A DNA stretch of 64,000 bases. Origin: Hyunsoonleella aquatilis (GTDB taxonomy: Bacteria; Bacteroidota; Bacteroidia; Flavobacteriales; Flavobacteriaceae). A program made the translations under genes and the position numbers. Positions within the stretch are counted from its first letter, which is position 1. Each line of letters begins with the position of its first letter. Location: NCBI RefSeq assembly GCF_014270105.1, contig NZ_JACNMF010000003.1, positions 1 through 64,000 of the forward strand, given 5' to 3'. Below the pieces are notes generated by a model that saw only the letters and a program-made list of their open reading frames with translations, was not told where the DNA came from and did not search any database. Of the stretch, positions 23,113 through 32,570 are shown piece after piece.

Positions 23113-23961
23113 ATGAAAAAATTACTATTGCTGTTTATGGCGTGCGCCACAACGTTTGCGGTGCAAGCGCAATTGCAAACTCCTCAGCCAAGTCCATTAG
23201 GGAAGTTGGTGCAGAAGGTGGGCCTGACGGATGTTACTATTGAATATTCCAGACCGGGTGTTAAGGGACGAAAGATTTTTGGTGGATTGGTGCCTTACGG
23301 TGAGATGTGGAGAACGGGAGCCAATAAAAATACCATGGTTACTTTTAGCACGGATGCAACTGTTGATGGGCAGACCTTAAAAGCAGGGTCTTATGCCATT
23401 TTTACCAAGCCTGGTGAGGAATCTTGGGACGTGTATTTTTACTCAGACACCAATAACTGGGGCGTGCCACAAAAGTGGGACGAGAGTAAAGTAGCGGCGA
23501 AAACTACCGTAAAAGCCTATCCAATTCCTTTTAGTGTAGAAACCTTTGCTATGGATATTGGTCAGATTTCAAATAACGGTGGGCAGTTGGAATTGATTTG
23601 GGACAAGACCTATGTTGGTGTTCCTTTTACCGTACCCACGGATAATGTCGTCTTGAAGAGTATCAACAACGTAATGAGTGGCCCAAGCGTAAACGATTAT
23701 TATTCTGCGGCGGTATACTATTTACAGGAAAATAAGGATATGACCACGGCAATGGAGTGGATTGATAAAGCCGTTGAAATGACGAAAGAAGACCCACAAT
23801 TTTGGATTTTGAGACAGCAATCTTTAATTCATGCGAAGGCGGGCGATAAAAAAGGTGCTATTGCGGCGGCAAAATCATCTTTGGAACTTGCTGAAAAAAA
23901 AGGAGCTAAAGGCTATGTTAAAATGAATACCGATTCCCTAAAAGAGTGGGGGGCGTTATAA
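23113..23961 (+). CDS. DUF2911 secreted protein with C-terminal TPR-like part
   Basis: This encodes 282 residues. A signal peptide is present (MKKLLLLFMACATTFAVQAQ). The DUF2911 region follows (SPLGKLVQKVGLTDVTIEYSRPGVKGRKIFGG, LVPYGEMWRTGANKNTMVTF), with the characteristic YSRPxxKGRxIFG and GxxWRTGAN motifs. The last 80 residues are helical and TPR-like (AAVYYLQENKDMTTAMEWID, FWILRQQSLIHAKAGDKKGA). DUF2911 is widespread in Bacteroidota and its activity is unknown. It is probably periplasmic. A hairpin terminator follows 37 bp downstream. Confidence 0.93.
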   Translation: MKKLLLLFMACATTFAVQAQLQTPQPSPLGKLVQKVGLTDVTIEYSRPGVKGRKIFGGLVPYGEMWRTGANKNTMVTFSTDATVDGQTLKAGSYAIFTKPGEESWDVYFYSDTNNWGVPQKWDESKVAAKTTVKAYPIPFSVETFAMDIGQISNNGGQLELIWDKTYVGVPFTVPTDNVVLKSINNVMSGPSVNDYYSAAVYYLQENKDMTTAMEWIDKAVEMTKEDPQFWILRQQSLIHAKAGDKKGAIAAAKSSLELAEKKGAKGYVKMNTDSLKEWGAL

Positions 23962-23997
23962 ACGACTTATTAGATATTTAGATTTCTATAAAATTAG

Positions 23998-24027
23998 AAA
24001 GCGCAACTTTAACAGTTGCGCTTTTTT
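23998..24027 (+). terminator. rho-independent terminator after DUF2911 gene
   Basis: Arms GCGCAAC (24001-24007) and GTTGCGC (24015-24021) enclose a 7-nt loop and are followed by a run of six T. Confidence 0.85.
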
Positions 24028-24168
24028 CATTCCGTTTTGTGGATTATTTATGAAATCAAATCAAGTATTAAAATGCCTTTATTTTTGAATTCATTTAAAT
24101 ACGTTGTCTCTTTATTCTGTATATTAGTAGTGCAATAGAAAAACGCCAATCTAAAATCGATTCCTTAA

Positions 24169-26106
24169 ATGTCTGACCAAAACTCTCTTGACGAATCATT
24201 TTTAAAAAAGGTAGAAGATGTCATCGAAGCCAACTTGGAGAATGAGCAGTTTGGCGTCAATGAACTGTCTGACACGCTTGGCATGAGCCGTTCGAAACTA
24301 CATAGAAAATTGAACGCTCTTACTGGAAAATCTACCAGCCAGTTCATCAGGGAATATCGTTTGGAAAAGGCTATGGTTATGTTGCAGGACAATGAGGCTA
24401 CGGCATCTGAAATAGCTTATCGTGTGGGTTTTAGTAGCCCCACGTATTTCAACACCCGATTTAGCGAATATTTTGGTTATCCGCCGGGGGAGGTGAAATA
24501 TCGCAGTTCGTCGTCATCAAGACAGGCTGATTTAAAAGGCTCAAAGTACCAAAAGGGGCGTACGCCCAAATCTTCACGTCAAAAAAATATTGTTATCGCT
24601 CTTTTAAGCTTGATTCTCATGATAGCTTTGGCCTATTTCGTATTTAACTGGCCAAAAGAAAACGGTAATGACACTTTGGGAATTGCCGAAAAAATGGATA
24701 AGTCCATCGCGGTACTGCCATTTAAAAACCTAAGCGATGATAAGGACAACCAGTATTTTGCCGATGGTGTGCGCGAGGATATTATCAATCAGTTGTCAAA
24801 AATTGGAAGTGTTTCGGTAAAATCCAAACAGTCTTCCGATAGGTTTTATGGTGACAATCTTTCTGGAGAGGAGATGGGGGAGGCGCTAAATGTTGACTAC
24901 CTAATTAATGGCAGTGTTCAAAAGCATCAAGACCGCATTCGTATTATTGTGCATTTGGTGAATGCCAAGGACGATACCCATCTGTGGTCCAAGGATTTCG
25001 ATCGTGAATTTGAGGATATTTTCAATTTGGAAAAAGAGATTTCAACCGATATTGCCAAGGAATTGGATATTGTTTTATCGCCGTCTGAGCTGGATCGCAT
25101 TGGCAGAATACCCACCCAAAATCTTGAGGCATATAATCTTTATCTTAAGGGCAGGCATTTTTTGTATCAATTTGACCAGGAAGATTTCAAGCGTGCAGAA
25201 AGATATTTTAACCAGAGTATTGCACTCGATCCTCTTTTTGCCTTACCATATTCGGGGCTTGCGGAGGTAATTATGTTTAGAAACTGGCCAAGGGTGCCTA
25301 AAGATGATTATTTAAAAGCCAAGAAGTATGCCTTAAGGGCTATAGAGCTTGATGATGAGCTATCTTATCCGCATAGGGTTTTGGCCAATATTAGTTTGGA
25401 GTATGAATGGAATTGGGAGGAATCCAATAAAGAGTTCCAAATAGCCCTTGAGAAAGAGCCGGATAATGCCGTAATTTATTGGCTCTATGCCCGTAATTTT
25501 ATGTTCGTCAATGGAGATTTCGATAAAGGTTTGGACTATGCTGATAAGGCTATTCAGCTAAATCCTGTTTTTCTGTACTCACATATCCTAAAAGCAGAGT
25601 GCTATTTATATTTAAAAGAATATGACCTAGCTTTACAGGAGGCCAATAAAGCTATTGAAATTAATGAACGCGATTTATGGGCATCTTGGATTATTTTTTT
25701 AGCCAATGTAGAACAAGGCAAAAACGATTTGGCGGTACAGGAATTGGAAAGAGGCTGGCGCTTGGACCCAGCCGGCCAAGTAAATGTAGAGCCTATGCTA
25801 AAGGTTTATAAAAAGGACGGTATCCAAGGTATTTTTAGATGGTTGAACGACTTGGATATCAACCATGAAGGTGAAGACCATGTGTACCACAGTGCTTATT
25901 GGATTGCCCAAAAATTCGCTTTTCTTGGTGAGCACGACAAAGCGTTGGAATGGTTGGAAATCGCCTTTGAAAGAAGGAATGCCGAACTGTACAGGATAAA
26001 GTACGATCACTTTTTTAAAGGAATGCAGGAACATCCTAAATTTCTAAGCATCCTGAACAGAATGAATTTGGGCGACTACGGTCACGAACGTCCGTTTAAA
26101 GACTAA
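24169..26106 (+). CDS. AraC-type HTH, transmembrane, TolB-like and TPR regulator
   Basis: This encodes 645 residues. Residues 1-110 are an AraC/XylS double helix-turn-helix (LSDTLGMSRSKLHRKLNALT, YRVGFSSPTYFNTRFSEYFG). A single membrane segment lies at ~141-163 (IVIALLSLILMIALAYFVFN). Next is a TolB-like N-terminal domain (IAVLPFKNLSDDKDNQYFAD, then GVREDIINQLSKIG), and then TPR repeats to the end (LYLKGRHFLYQFDQEDFKRA, AIQLNPVFLYSHILKAECYL). It is a one-component transmembrane regulator: the DNA-binding part in the cytoplasm, the sensor part outside. It resembles regulators near carbohydrate or stress genes in Bacteroidota. The gene stands alone, in the same direction as DUF2911. Confidence 0.9.
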   Translation: MSDQNSLDESFLKKVEDVIEANLENEQFGVNELSDTLGMSRSKLHRKLNALTGKSTSQFIREYRLEKAMVMLQDNEATASEIAYRVGFSSPTYFNTRFSEYFGYPPGEVKYRSSSSSRQADLKGSKYQKGRTPKSSRQKNIVIALLSLILMIALAYFVFNWPKENGNDTLGIAEKMDKSIAVLPFKNLSDDKDNQYFADGVREDIINQLSKIGSVSVKSKQSSDRFYGDNLSGEEMGEALNVDYLINGSVQKHQDRIRIIVHLVNAKDDTHLWSKDFDREFEDIFNLEKEISTDIAKELDIVLSPSELDRIGRIPTQNLEAYNLYLKGRHFLYQFDQEDFKRAERYFNQSIALDPLFALPYSGLAEVIMFRNWPRVPKDDYLKAKKYALRAIELDDELSYPHRVLANISLEYEWNWEESNKEFQIALEKEPDNAVIYWLYARNFMFVNGDFDKGLDYADKAIQLNPVFLYSHILKAECYLYLKEYDLALQEANKAIEINERDLWASWIIFLANVEQGKNDLAVQELERGWRLDPAGQVNVEPMLKVYKKDGIQGIFRWLNDLDINHEGEDHVYHSAYWIAQKFAFLGEHDKALEWLEIAFERRNAELYRIKYDHFFKGMQEHPKFLSILNRMNLGDYGHERPFKD

Positions 26107-26434
26107 TACCATTTTTACCTTAAAATTACCTGCTAAAAATTGTTCTTTTTCGTTTATACTTCAACATAAAATGTAACCGTAGTTTGCGCTATGCTTGTAT
26201 TTTCTTTTTCGTCTAAATAAAAATACCTGGTTCTTACCCAAGTAATCTTAAAGCAAAAAAGGTATAAATGACACAAAAATTTCCCGTTTGCAACATAATT
26301 TAAACACTTTAAATTATGTGCATCAGCCTTTAATTAAAACTTTGAATTTTTTGATACATAGCTGTTATCCCTTGCTATTGCTAATGTTTCATCTTTGTGT
26401 AAATCATTTTTCATTCACTTAAACTCACAAAATC
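26107..26434. other. 328-bp gap without a gene
   Basis: This AT-rich interval follows the regulator gene. It contains the 27-bp palindrome at 26293-26319 and a weak CATCTTTG that resembles a -7 box near 26392. No open frame worth annotating was seen. Confidence 0.6.
26293..26319. promoter_or_regulatory. 12-bp-arm palindrome upstream of secreted-protein gene
   Basis: Arms ACATAATTTAAA and TTTAAATTATGT with a CAC centre form a perfect inverted repeat, 115 bp upstream of the 26435 gene. It is a possible operator for a dimeric regulator. Bound factor unknown. Confidence 0.4.
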
Positions 26435-26977
26435 ATGAAAACATTAACATTAATTCTAGCCGTGTCCCTTTTGACCTTTTCTGTTTCTTCTCAAGACAAT
26501 AACGCACAATTAATGGCCTATAATTCAGAAAAAATTTCTGACGTTGAAACTGTAAAACCAATTCCTAAAGTATTAAATCAAAAGTACCTGGATGAGGTTT
26601 ATGATTCCAAAATGGCCATCCATGTTCGCTCCATAGTAAAGAATATTTCCAAGTATAATGTATCCAAAGCTAAGGGCTATACCGGGAAAGCAAAGCCATT
26701 TAAAACTGCTTTTAAAACCGATAAGGCCTATGTGGAGGTGTCCTATGACAAGCAGGGGAAAATTATCAGCACCAAAGAACGCTACGAGGACGTAAAACTG
26801 CCCGAAGCTCTTCGAGAAAAAATCTTCTCAAAGCACAACGATTGGGCGTTGCTGAAGGTAGATTATGATGTGGATTATAACGCTGATCGCGCTCAGAAAA
26901 TCTATCATGTAAAAATTAGAAGTGGCAAAACCAAAAAGAAAATCAAGATCGATGCCGATGGGAATTTCATCAATTAA
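26435..26977 (+). CDS. secreted hypothetical protein
   Basis: This encodes 180 residues. A signal peptide is present (MKTLTLILAVSLLTFSVSSQ). The mature part holds SAYVEVSYDKQGKIISTKER-like segments with beta-strand pattern (KAYVEVSYDKQGKIISTKER at ~105-125, DYNADRAQKIYHVKIRSGKT later). I do not recognise a family. It resembles small secreted flavobacterial proteins of about this length. It is a single gene, ending just before a strong hairpin at 26997-27053. Confidence 0.75.
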   Translation: MKTLTLILAVSLLTFSVSSQDNNAQLMAYNSEKISDVETVKPIPKVLNQKYLDEVYDSKMAIHVRSIVKNISKYNVSKAKGYTGKAKPFKTAFKTDKAYVEVSYDKQGKIISTKERYEDVKLPEALREKIFSKHNDWALLKVDYDVDYNADRAQKIYHVKIRSGKTKKKIKIDADGNFIN

Positions 26978-26996
26978 ATTTAACATCAATTATGCT

Positions 26997-27053
26997 AGAC
27001 CTCACAGGTTTTTCTCGTGCCGAGCGCAGTCGAAGTGAAAACCTGTGAGGTCT
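26997..27053. terminator. bidirectional terminator hairpin
   Basis: Perfect 16-bp arms AGACCTCACAGGTTTT and AAAACCTGTGAGGTCT enclose a 25-nt loop. It lies between a plus-strand and a minus-strand gene, so it can end both. The loop contains GAGCGCAGTCGAAG, a sequence common in flavobacterial intergenic repeats. Confidence 0.8.
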
Positions 27054-27060
27054 TTTCGTT

Positions 27061-28041
27061 TTATGAATAATCAAGATTAATAATCTTTCGGACGGCATCC
27101 AAAGTGGCAATCAATTCCTCGCTAAACGCAAAAGTCATCACATCACTTTCGGTTTTGCCTTCGCGTAATAAATTATTGAAGTGTTCGATTTCGAAACTAT
27201 ATCCGATAGTTTTGTATCCGAAATCTATAGTTTCCTCAGTTCCCTCATTAGGAATTAAGGTTACAGTCGAAGGAGAAAACCAACCACCATTTATTTTGAT
27301 ACTACCTTTTTCGCAGTAAAAGATAGCCTCGGTTGGTGTGTCCTCTAAAAGGGTGCTTTTTAAATGTGCTTTTACGCCGTTTTCATATTCAAATTCCATG
27401 GTGCAGGTGGAATCCGCTCCGTTTTCAAAAAAAGTAGCACTAGCTTCAATGGATGTAGGTGTTCCCAAAGTGGATAACCCCGAAAAAATAGGATAGATGC
27501 CAATATCCAATAGGCTGCCTCCGCCTAAGGATTTGTTGAACAATCTTTTGGAATTATCAAATGCTCTGTAAAAGCCGAAATCGGCTTCCAGTTTTAAAAC
27601 CTGTCCATAGATTTTATCTTGCAATGCTTTTAGGACGTATTGATAATGTGGCAAAAAATAGGTCCATAAAGCTTCCATTAACAATACATTTTCCTCTTTT
27701 GCTTTTGCAACCATTTCGGCCACTTCTTCCGAGTTCATGGCGAATGGCTTTTCGCATAACACGGCAATACCCTGATCCAGACATAGTAAGGTGTTTTCTT
27801 TGTGCAGCGCATGTGGTGTCGCGATATAAACGGCATCAATGTTTTTATCCTTGGCTAAAGCTTCATAACTATCGTAAGCTTTTTGAGCATTAAATTTTGA
27901 AGCAAATTTGTCCGCCTTTTGCTGGTTTCTTGAAGCCACGGCATATAGATTTACGCTCTTAACCGTTAAAAGGTCGGTCGCGAATTTGTGGGCAATATTG
28001 CCTAGCCCGATGATGCCCCAGTTGATGGTTTTCTTTGTCAT
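27061..28041 (-). CDS. Gfo/Idh/MocA-family oxidoreductase
   Basis: This encodes 326 residues. It begins with a Rossmann motif (NWGIIGLGNIAHKFATDLL), then an EKPFAMNSEE stretch (CEKPFAMNSEEVAEMV) that holds the conserved EKP lysine, and the C-terminal alpha/beta domain (SLGGGSLLDIGIYPIF). These enzymes oxidise or reduce sugars and related compounds with NAD(P). It follows the symporter gene by 7 bp, so it is the last gene of an operon with the PIG-L deacetylase, the small membrane protein and the symporter. The substrate is not shown by the sequence; the operon suggests a glycan or amino-sugar. Confidence 0.93.
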   Translation of the reverse strand: MTKKTINWGIIGLGNIAHKFATDLLTVKSVNLYAVASRNQQKADKFASKFNAQKAYDSYEALAKDKNIDAVYIATPHALHKENTLLCLDQGIAVLCEKPFAMNSEEVAEMVAKAKEENVLLMEALWTYFLPHYQYVLKALQDKIYGQVLKLEADFGFYRAFDNSKRLFNKSLGGGSLLDIGIYPIFSGLSTLGTPTSIEASATFFENGADSTCTMEFEYENGVKAHLKSTLLEDTPTEAIFYCEKGSIKINGGWFSPSTVTLIPNEGTEETIDFGYKTIGYSFEIEHFNNLLREGKTESDVMTFAFSEELIATLDAVRKIINLDYS

Positions 28042-28048
28042 TATTGAA

Positions 28049-29827
28049 TTAAATCAGGTTTGAATTTCGTAAAATCAAATAACTGAAGTAAAGTAGAATT
28101 AGAATTAATAAACCCAGAATACTTTTATCAATTTTTGAAATTCTTTTGAAATCTATGCTTAAAGACATTATAAGAACAAAAATACAACCAACAAAATTTA
28201 GCCATAAAAATGGAAGGTTGATATATTCGTATTCATCGAGAAAATAAAGCCCAATAACAACAGCCTGCGTAATTAAAGCTGCAATAAATACAGCATTTCC
28301 TTTTACGAACTTGAAAAAGAAGGCCAATAGAAATATGCCCAGTACGTTTCCATAAAAAATGGAGCCAATGATGTTAACCAGTTGAATTAAATTCTCAGCC
28401 AGATTGGCCACACAGGCCACAGCAATAGCAATAATGCCCCATAAAAAGGTAAACCATCTGGAGGCATTAACCATTTCCGATTCTGTTTTTGGGCTGGTAT
28501 TTCTTTTGTATAAATCCATTGCGGTGGTGGAGCCCAGGGCATTCAACTCACTCGCCGTACTGGACATGGCCGCGCTCAAAATTACAGCCAACAACAGCCC
28601 AATCAGTCCACGAGGTAGATTATTCAAAATAAAATGAATAAACACATAATCTTTATCGTTGCTTTCTACTTTTATATCCAGCACTTCTCCGGCCTTATCA
28701 ATCAAATCCCGAGCTTCTTGGCGGACATCTTCGTTTGAAGCATTCGCGGCAGCAATGTATTGCCCAGCATCTCGGTGCGTACCATTCACGTAGGCATCAA
28801 TTATAATCTGCTTGTCCCTAAATATTTGATGTTGTTCTTCCTGTAAAGCTTTAAAGTCATCCGCGTATTCAGAGTTTAAAACCACCTCCGTTGCCGTTGG
28901 ATTAAAGTTAATGGGGGCTTCATTGAATTGATAGAACACAAATACCATCACACCTACTAACAAAATGAAAAACTGCATGGGGATTTTTAAAAGGCCATTG
29001 AAAATTAATCCCAATTGCATTTCCTTTACTGATTTACCCGATAGGTAACGCTGAACCTGACTTTGGTCCGTGCCAAAATAGGATAACATCAAAAACGTAC
29101 CACCGATAATCCCGCTCCAAAAAGTGTAGCGATTATTCAAATTGAAAGAGAAATCCAAAACTTCCATTTTGCCGCTTGCCCCTGCAATTTCTAATGCTTT
29201 TGTGAAGGTGATGTCCTGAGGTAATTTGTCCACTATCAAAAAGAACGCGACCAACATTCCGATAAAGATGACGATCATTTGATGTTTCTGGGTGACGTTC
29301 ACAGCTCTGGTGCCTCCCGAAACCGTATAAATAATAACCAAAAACCCAATAGCAATATTTAGGGTCAACAAATCCCAACCCAACACCACAGACAAAATAA
29401 TGGCAGGTGCGAAAATGGTAATTCCTGCGGCCAAACCACGTTGAATTAAAAACAAAATGGCGGCCAGGGTTCTCGTTTTTAAATCGAATCTATTTTCTAA
29501 AAACTCATAAGCCGTATAAACCTTTAGGCGATGGTACAGTGGAATAAACACCATACAAATCACAATCATAGCAATGGGCAACCCAAAGTAAAATTGCACG
29601 AAGCCCATACCGTCATTAAATGCCTGCCCGGGAGTGGATAAAAAGGTAATTGCACTGGCCTGAGTGGCCATTACTGACAGTCCAATGGTCCACCATTTTG
29701 AGGTGTTGCCTCCGCGGAGATAATCCTTTACATTTTTACTTCCTCGTGTCTGCCAGGTGCCATAGGCCACAATCGCAATAAGCGTTATAGCGAGCACCAA
29801 CCAGTCTACCCAATTCAGCATTTGCAT
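28049..29827 (-). CDS. sodium:solute symporter (SSS family)
   Basis: This encodes 592 residues with about 13-14 transmembrane segments. The SSS sodium-site features are visible (SVMATQASAITFLSTPGQA, GGTRAVNVTQKHQMIVIFIG, LSAAMSSTASELNALGSTTA). A hydrophilic insert of ~90 residues occurs in the middle (FNPTATEVVLNSEYADDFKA to VESNDKDYVFIHFILN). It takes up an organic solute with sodium. It is 3 bp downstream of a 35-aa small membrane protein gene and 7 bp upstream of the oxidoreductase gene. Solute not known; operon partners hint at a sugar derivative. Confidence 0.93.
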   Translation of the reverse strand: MQMLNWVDWLVLAITLIAIVAYGTWQTRGSKNVKDYLRGGNTSKWWTIGLSVMATQASAITFLSTPGQAFNDGMGFVQFYFGLPIAMIVICMVFIPLYHRLKVYTAYEFLENRFDLKTRTLAAILFLIQRGLAAGITIFAPAIILSVVLGWDLLTLNIAIGFLVIIYTVSGGTRAVNVTQKHQMIVIFIGMLVAFFLIVDKLPQDITFTKALEIAGASGKMEVLDFSFNLNNRYTFWSGIIGGTFLMLSYFGTDQSQVQRYLSGKSVKEMQLGLIFNGLLKIPMQFFILLVGVMVFVFYQFNEAPINFNPTATEVVLNSEYADDFKALQEEQHQIFRDKQIIIDAYVNGTHRDAGQYIAAANASNEDVRQEARDLIDKAGEVLDIKVESNDKDYVFIHFILNNLPRGLIGLLLAVILSAAMSSTASELNALGSTTAMDLYKRNTSPKTESEMVNASRWFTFLWGIIAIAVACVANLAENLIQLVNIIGSIFYGNVLGIFLLAFFFKFVKGNAVFIAALITQAVVIGLYFLDEYEYINLPFLWLNFVGCIFVLIMSLSIDFKRISKIDKSILGLLILILLYFSYLILRNSNLI

Positions 29828-29830
29828 GTT

Positions 29831-29938
29831 TTAAAAGGCTTTAGTGATGATATAAAAGATGACAAAATAGAGGATGTTTGCCACCAAAACGATGGTGTAC
29901 AGTTTATTCCATTGCTGTTTTGGAGCCTCTTCTTTCAT
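29831..29938 (-). CDS. 35-aa single-pass membrane protein beside the symporter
   Basis: This is a tiny gene: MKEEAPKQQWNKLYTIVLVA then NILYFVIFYIITKAF. It has one hydrophobic segment (about residues 13-33) and no clear signal peptide. It fits exactly between the PIG-L gene (2 bp after its stop codon) and the symporter gene (3 bp before its start), which argues for a real, translated partner. It is not recognised as a family. A small subunit that supports the symporter, as seen in other transporter systems, is the obvious guess. Confidence 0.65.
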   Translation of the reverse strand: MKEEAPKQQWNKLYTIVLVANILYFVIFYIITKAF

Positions 29939-29940
29939 GA

Positions 29941-32466
29941 TTAATCGGTAAGTTTTAAGGATTCTCGAATGTCATCTTTTCCTAAAGACAGCATATTGGC
30001 AAACAGGCGATAGGCGCCAGAAACACCGGCAGGAAATTCCCTAAAAAAGCTTAACCCGGTATAGATGTAGTAGCCTTTGCCGTGTTTGGCTACCAGCAAG
30101 CTTCCTTCCTTGGCAGACTCACCTTTATCGTTCATGGATAGTACAGGAGTGAATTCCTTGCCCCAACTGTTGGCAAAATATAACCCGCGTTCCTGTGTCC
30201 AGCCTTCAAAATCTTTTTGGGTGATTGTATTTGGGAAATTTAAAACATCATGCTCTGGGGCCAAGAACCGGACTTCGGCATTCTCATCAGTCACCCGATC
30301 GTGGGATAAGGTAATATCATAAGGTGCAATCTTGTCTGTTTTTAGGCGGTATGAGGTGCTGTACTGCACAATCATATTACCGCCGTTGGCCACAAAATCG
30401 AACAGTTGCTGTTGTTTAAATTCTATATTGTCCAAGGTATTGTAAGCTCTAATGCCCACCACAACCGCATCAAAATTGCTCAAAGTCTCAGGGTTGATGT
30501 CGTCCAAGGTCAAAACGCGAACATTATAACCTATTTGCTCTAAACTTTCAGGAACTGCATCACCAGCACCTTGAATATAAGCGATATTTTCGCCTCGTTT
30601 TTGAATATCTAAACGTACCACTTTGCTTTCACTTGGCAACAATACGGTTTGAAACGGAATATGTTCATAGTTGATTTCTATCAATTCTTTGGTATAGTCT
30701 TGGTCTCCAATATGCACAATAGGGCCAATTAAGCCTTCACTTTGATTGTTAGGTGGGATGACGGTAAATACCAAAGTTTGTGTTTCGCCTTTATGGCCAA
30801 TTTCTACCTTTTGCTTTTTCGGATAAATTTGCCAATCGTTAGGGTGACATACCTCTACGTTGCCTTCCAAATTGTCGCGCCCAGCTTTTACAACCACAGT
30901 GATATCCTGCTGTTTCGAATCGTTAAATATGATGACTTTTTCCTTAATTTTAGCAGAAGCTTCTGGAATGATTTCAAACGGACGATAGAGTTCGCCTTTA
31001 TCAGGTTTGGAATACCGCTGGATAACAGGTTTTGTAATTTTTATGGGGGTGTTGTCAATTAACAAATTAAAATCTATGGTATAAGTGCGTGGGGTTTCCG
31101 GCTTGCCGATAAGCATTTTGTCATCTACTTGATACATACCCAATGTACCTTTTTTGTCCAACCAATATGGGGTGGTGGGCTGTGTATCGGCCTTTACTTT
31201 AAGCGCCTCTTTAAAGGTGAATCTAATATTGTTTTTTAATTCGATTTGCTTTGAAATATGCAAACCACTAGCGTTCTCATAACTCACCAAAGTGATAGGC
31301 GCATCACTCCGATTCAATACCTCAATATTCAAGTTTATAGACTCTCCGGGTGTTGCCCAATTGGTCTCTGCGGAGGCCACCATATAAAGGCCCGCGCACA
31401 TTTCTATAATCGCTTTGAGCTCCTTTGTTTTTTGAGTTTTCCAATGCTGGTTTTCAACATTTTGAAGCAATTTATAGGCTTTTATCAAGTCCGGAATATG
31501 TACTGACGGATTTTTAAAGTTGAAATTTTCCTCAATCCCATTGAGAATATTACCAATGGGGTTGCCTCCTTCAATACGGTTCCAGGAGGTATCTATGCCA
31601 GCAAAGACATTGGTCTCGCCATTTAGCGGGTCACCTTTTAAAAACTCAATAAACTCGTCTTGAGACCCGTGAGAGAGCAGACGACCAAACCCTTGGCATA
31701 AATGTTGACTGCTGGCCAATGAGGCAATTTCGTTGTTGGACATCCCTTTTAAGGGATAATAGGTGCCGATATCTACGGAAATCATATTGCTTTTATCGAT
31801 TTTGTCAAAAGCTTCTTTACTGCCGTAGCGCCACCAGCTCGTGTTGTAAAACAAACGTGAAGGTAGCCAAGTACTGGTTTGTTGCAACTGTTCGGGAAAG
31901 CTATTTTTGTCATTTGCCAAATCAAAGGCTTCCATGCTCAACATTGCGGAAGCGGTGTGATGACCGTGCGTACGGCCTGCGCGGCGATGGTCAAATCTAT
32001 TGATGATAATGTCCGGTTTAAATTGTCGGATGGCTAACACCACATCGCTCAACACTTGGTCTTTGTCCCAAATTTCCAGAGTTTCATTGGGGTGTTTGGA
32101 ATAGCCGAAATCGTTGGCACGGGTAAACAGTTGCTCACCACCGTCCACTCTGCGTGCCGCCAATAATTCCTGGGTACGGATGACCCCTAAGAGTTCACGA
32201 AGTTCTGGGCCGATAAGGTTTTGTCCACCATCGCCTCGGGTTAGGGATAAATAAGCCGTCCGCGCTTTAACGTGATTGCTCATGTATGAAATCAATCGCG
32301 TGTTTTCGTCATCTGGGTGGGCGGCTATATACAATACCGAACCCAAAAAGTTTAACTTTTGAATGGATTCATAGATTTCTGCCGATGAAGGTGTTGTGGG
32401 TTTTTGCGCTTGAACAAAGGACAGCCAGAAGAAAGCCATCCATAGGTAAAGTAGTTGTTTTTGCAT
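29941..32466 (-). CDS. secreted PIG-L family deacetylase
   Basis: This encodes 841 residues. The signal peptide spans about 1-20 (LLYLWMAFFWLSFVQA). The PIG-L catalytic motif is present: AHPDDE at residues ~48-53 (VLYIAAHPDDENTRLI), and the later zinc ligand region (GRTHGHHTASAML). These enzymes remove acetyl groups from N-acetylated sugars. After the ~300-residue catalytic part are beta-rich domains (ALGMYQVDD, PITLVSYENASGL) and a C-terminal glutamine-amidotransferase-like region (VVVGIRAYNTLDNI, GGNMIVQYSTSYRL). Length is well above a minimal PIG-L. It heads an operon with the small membrane protein, symporter and oxidoreductase, suggesting a role in sugar breakdown outside the cytoplasm. 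Confidence 0.88.
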   Translation of the reverse strand: MQKQLLYLWMAFFWLSFVQAQKPTTPSSAEIYESIQKLNFLGSVLYIAAHPDDENTRLISYMSNHVKARTAYLSLTRGDGGQNLIGPELRELLGVIRTQELLAARRVDGGEQLFTRANDFGYSKHPNETLEIWDKDQVLSDVVLAIRQFKPDIIINRFDHRRAGRTHGHHTASAMLSMEAFDLANDKNSFPEQLQQTSTWLPSRLFYNTSWWRYGSKEAFDKIDKSNMISVDIGTYYPLKGMSNNEIASLASSQHLCQGFGRLLSHGSQDEFIEFLKGDPLNGETNVFAGIDTSWNRIEGGNPIGNILNGIEENFNFKNPSVHIPDLIKAYKLLQNVENQHWKTQKTKELKAIIEMCAGLYMVASAETNWATPGESINLNIEVLNRSDAPITLVSYENASGLHISKQIELKNNIRFTFKEALKVKADTQPTTPYWLDKKGTLGMYQVDDKMLIGKPETPRTYTIDFNLLIDNTPIKITKPVIQRYSKPDKGELYRPFEIIPEASAKIKEKVIIFNDSKQQDITVVVKAGRDNLEGNVEVCHPNDWQIYPKKQKVEIGHKGETQTLVFTVIPPNNQSEGLIGPIVHIGDQDYTKELIEINYEHIPFQTVLLPSESKVVRLDIQKRGENIAYIQGAGDAVPESLEQIGYNVRVLTLDDINPETLSNFDAVVVGIRAYNTLDNIEFKQQQLFDFVANGGNMIVQYSTSYRLKTDKIAPYDITLSHDRVTDENAEVRFLAPEHDVLNFPNTITQKDFEGWTQERGLYFANSWGKEFTPVLSMNDKGESAKEGSLLVAKHGKGYYIYTGLSFFREFPAGVSGAYRLFANMLSLGKDDIRESLKLTD

Positions 32467-32570
32467 AACTCGCGGTTAGTGATGCGCCAAATATAACCAA
32501 AGAAACCAGCGGGTGTGCTGGTTTTAAATTTTATTTAACGGTATCAAAATATCACCTTATTGTATATTCG

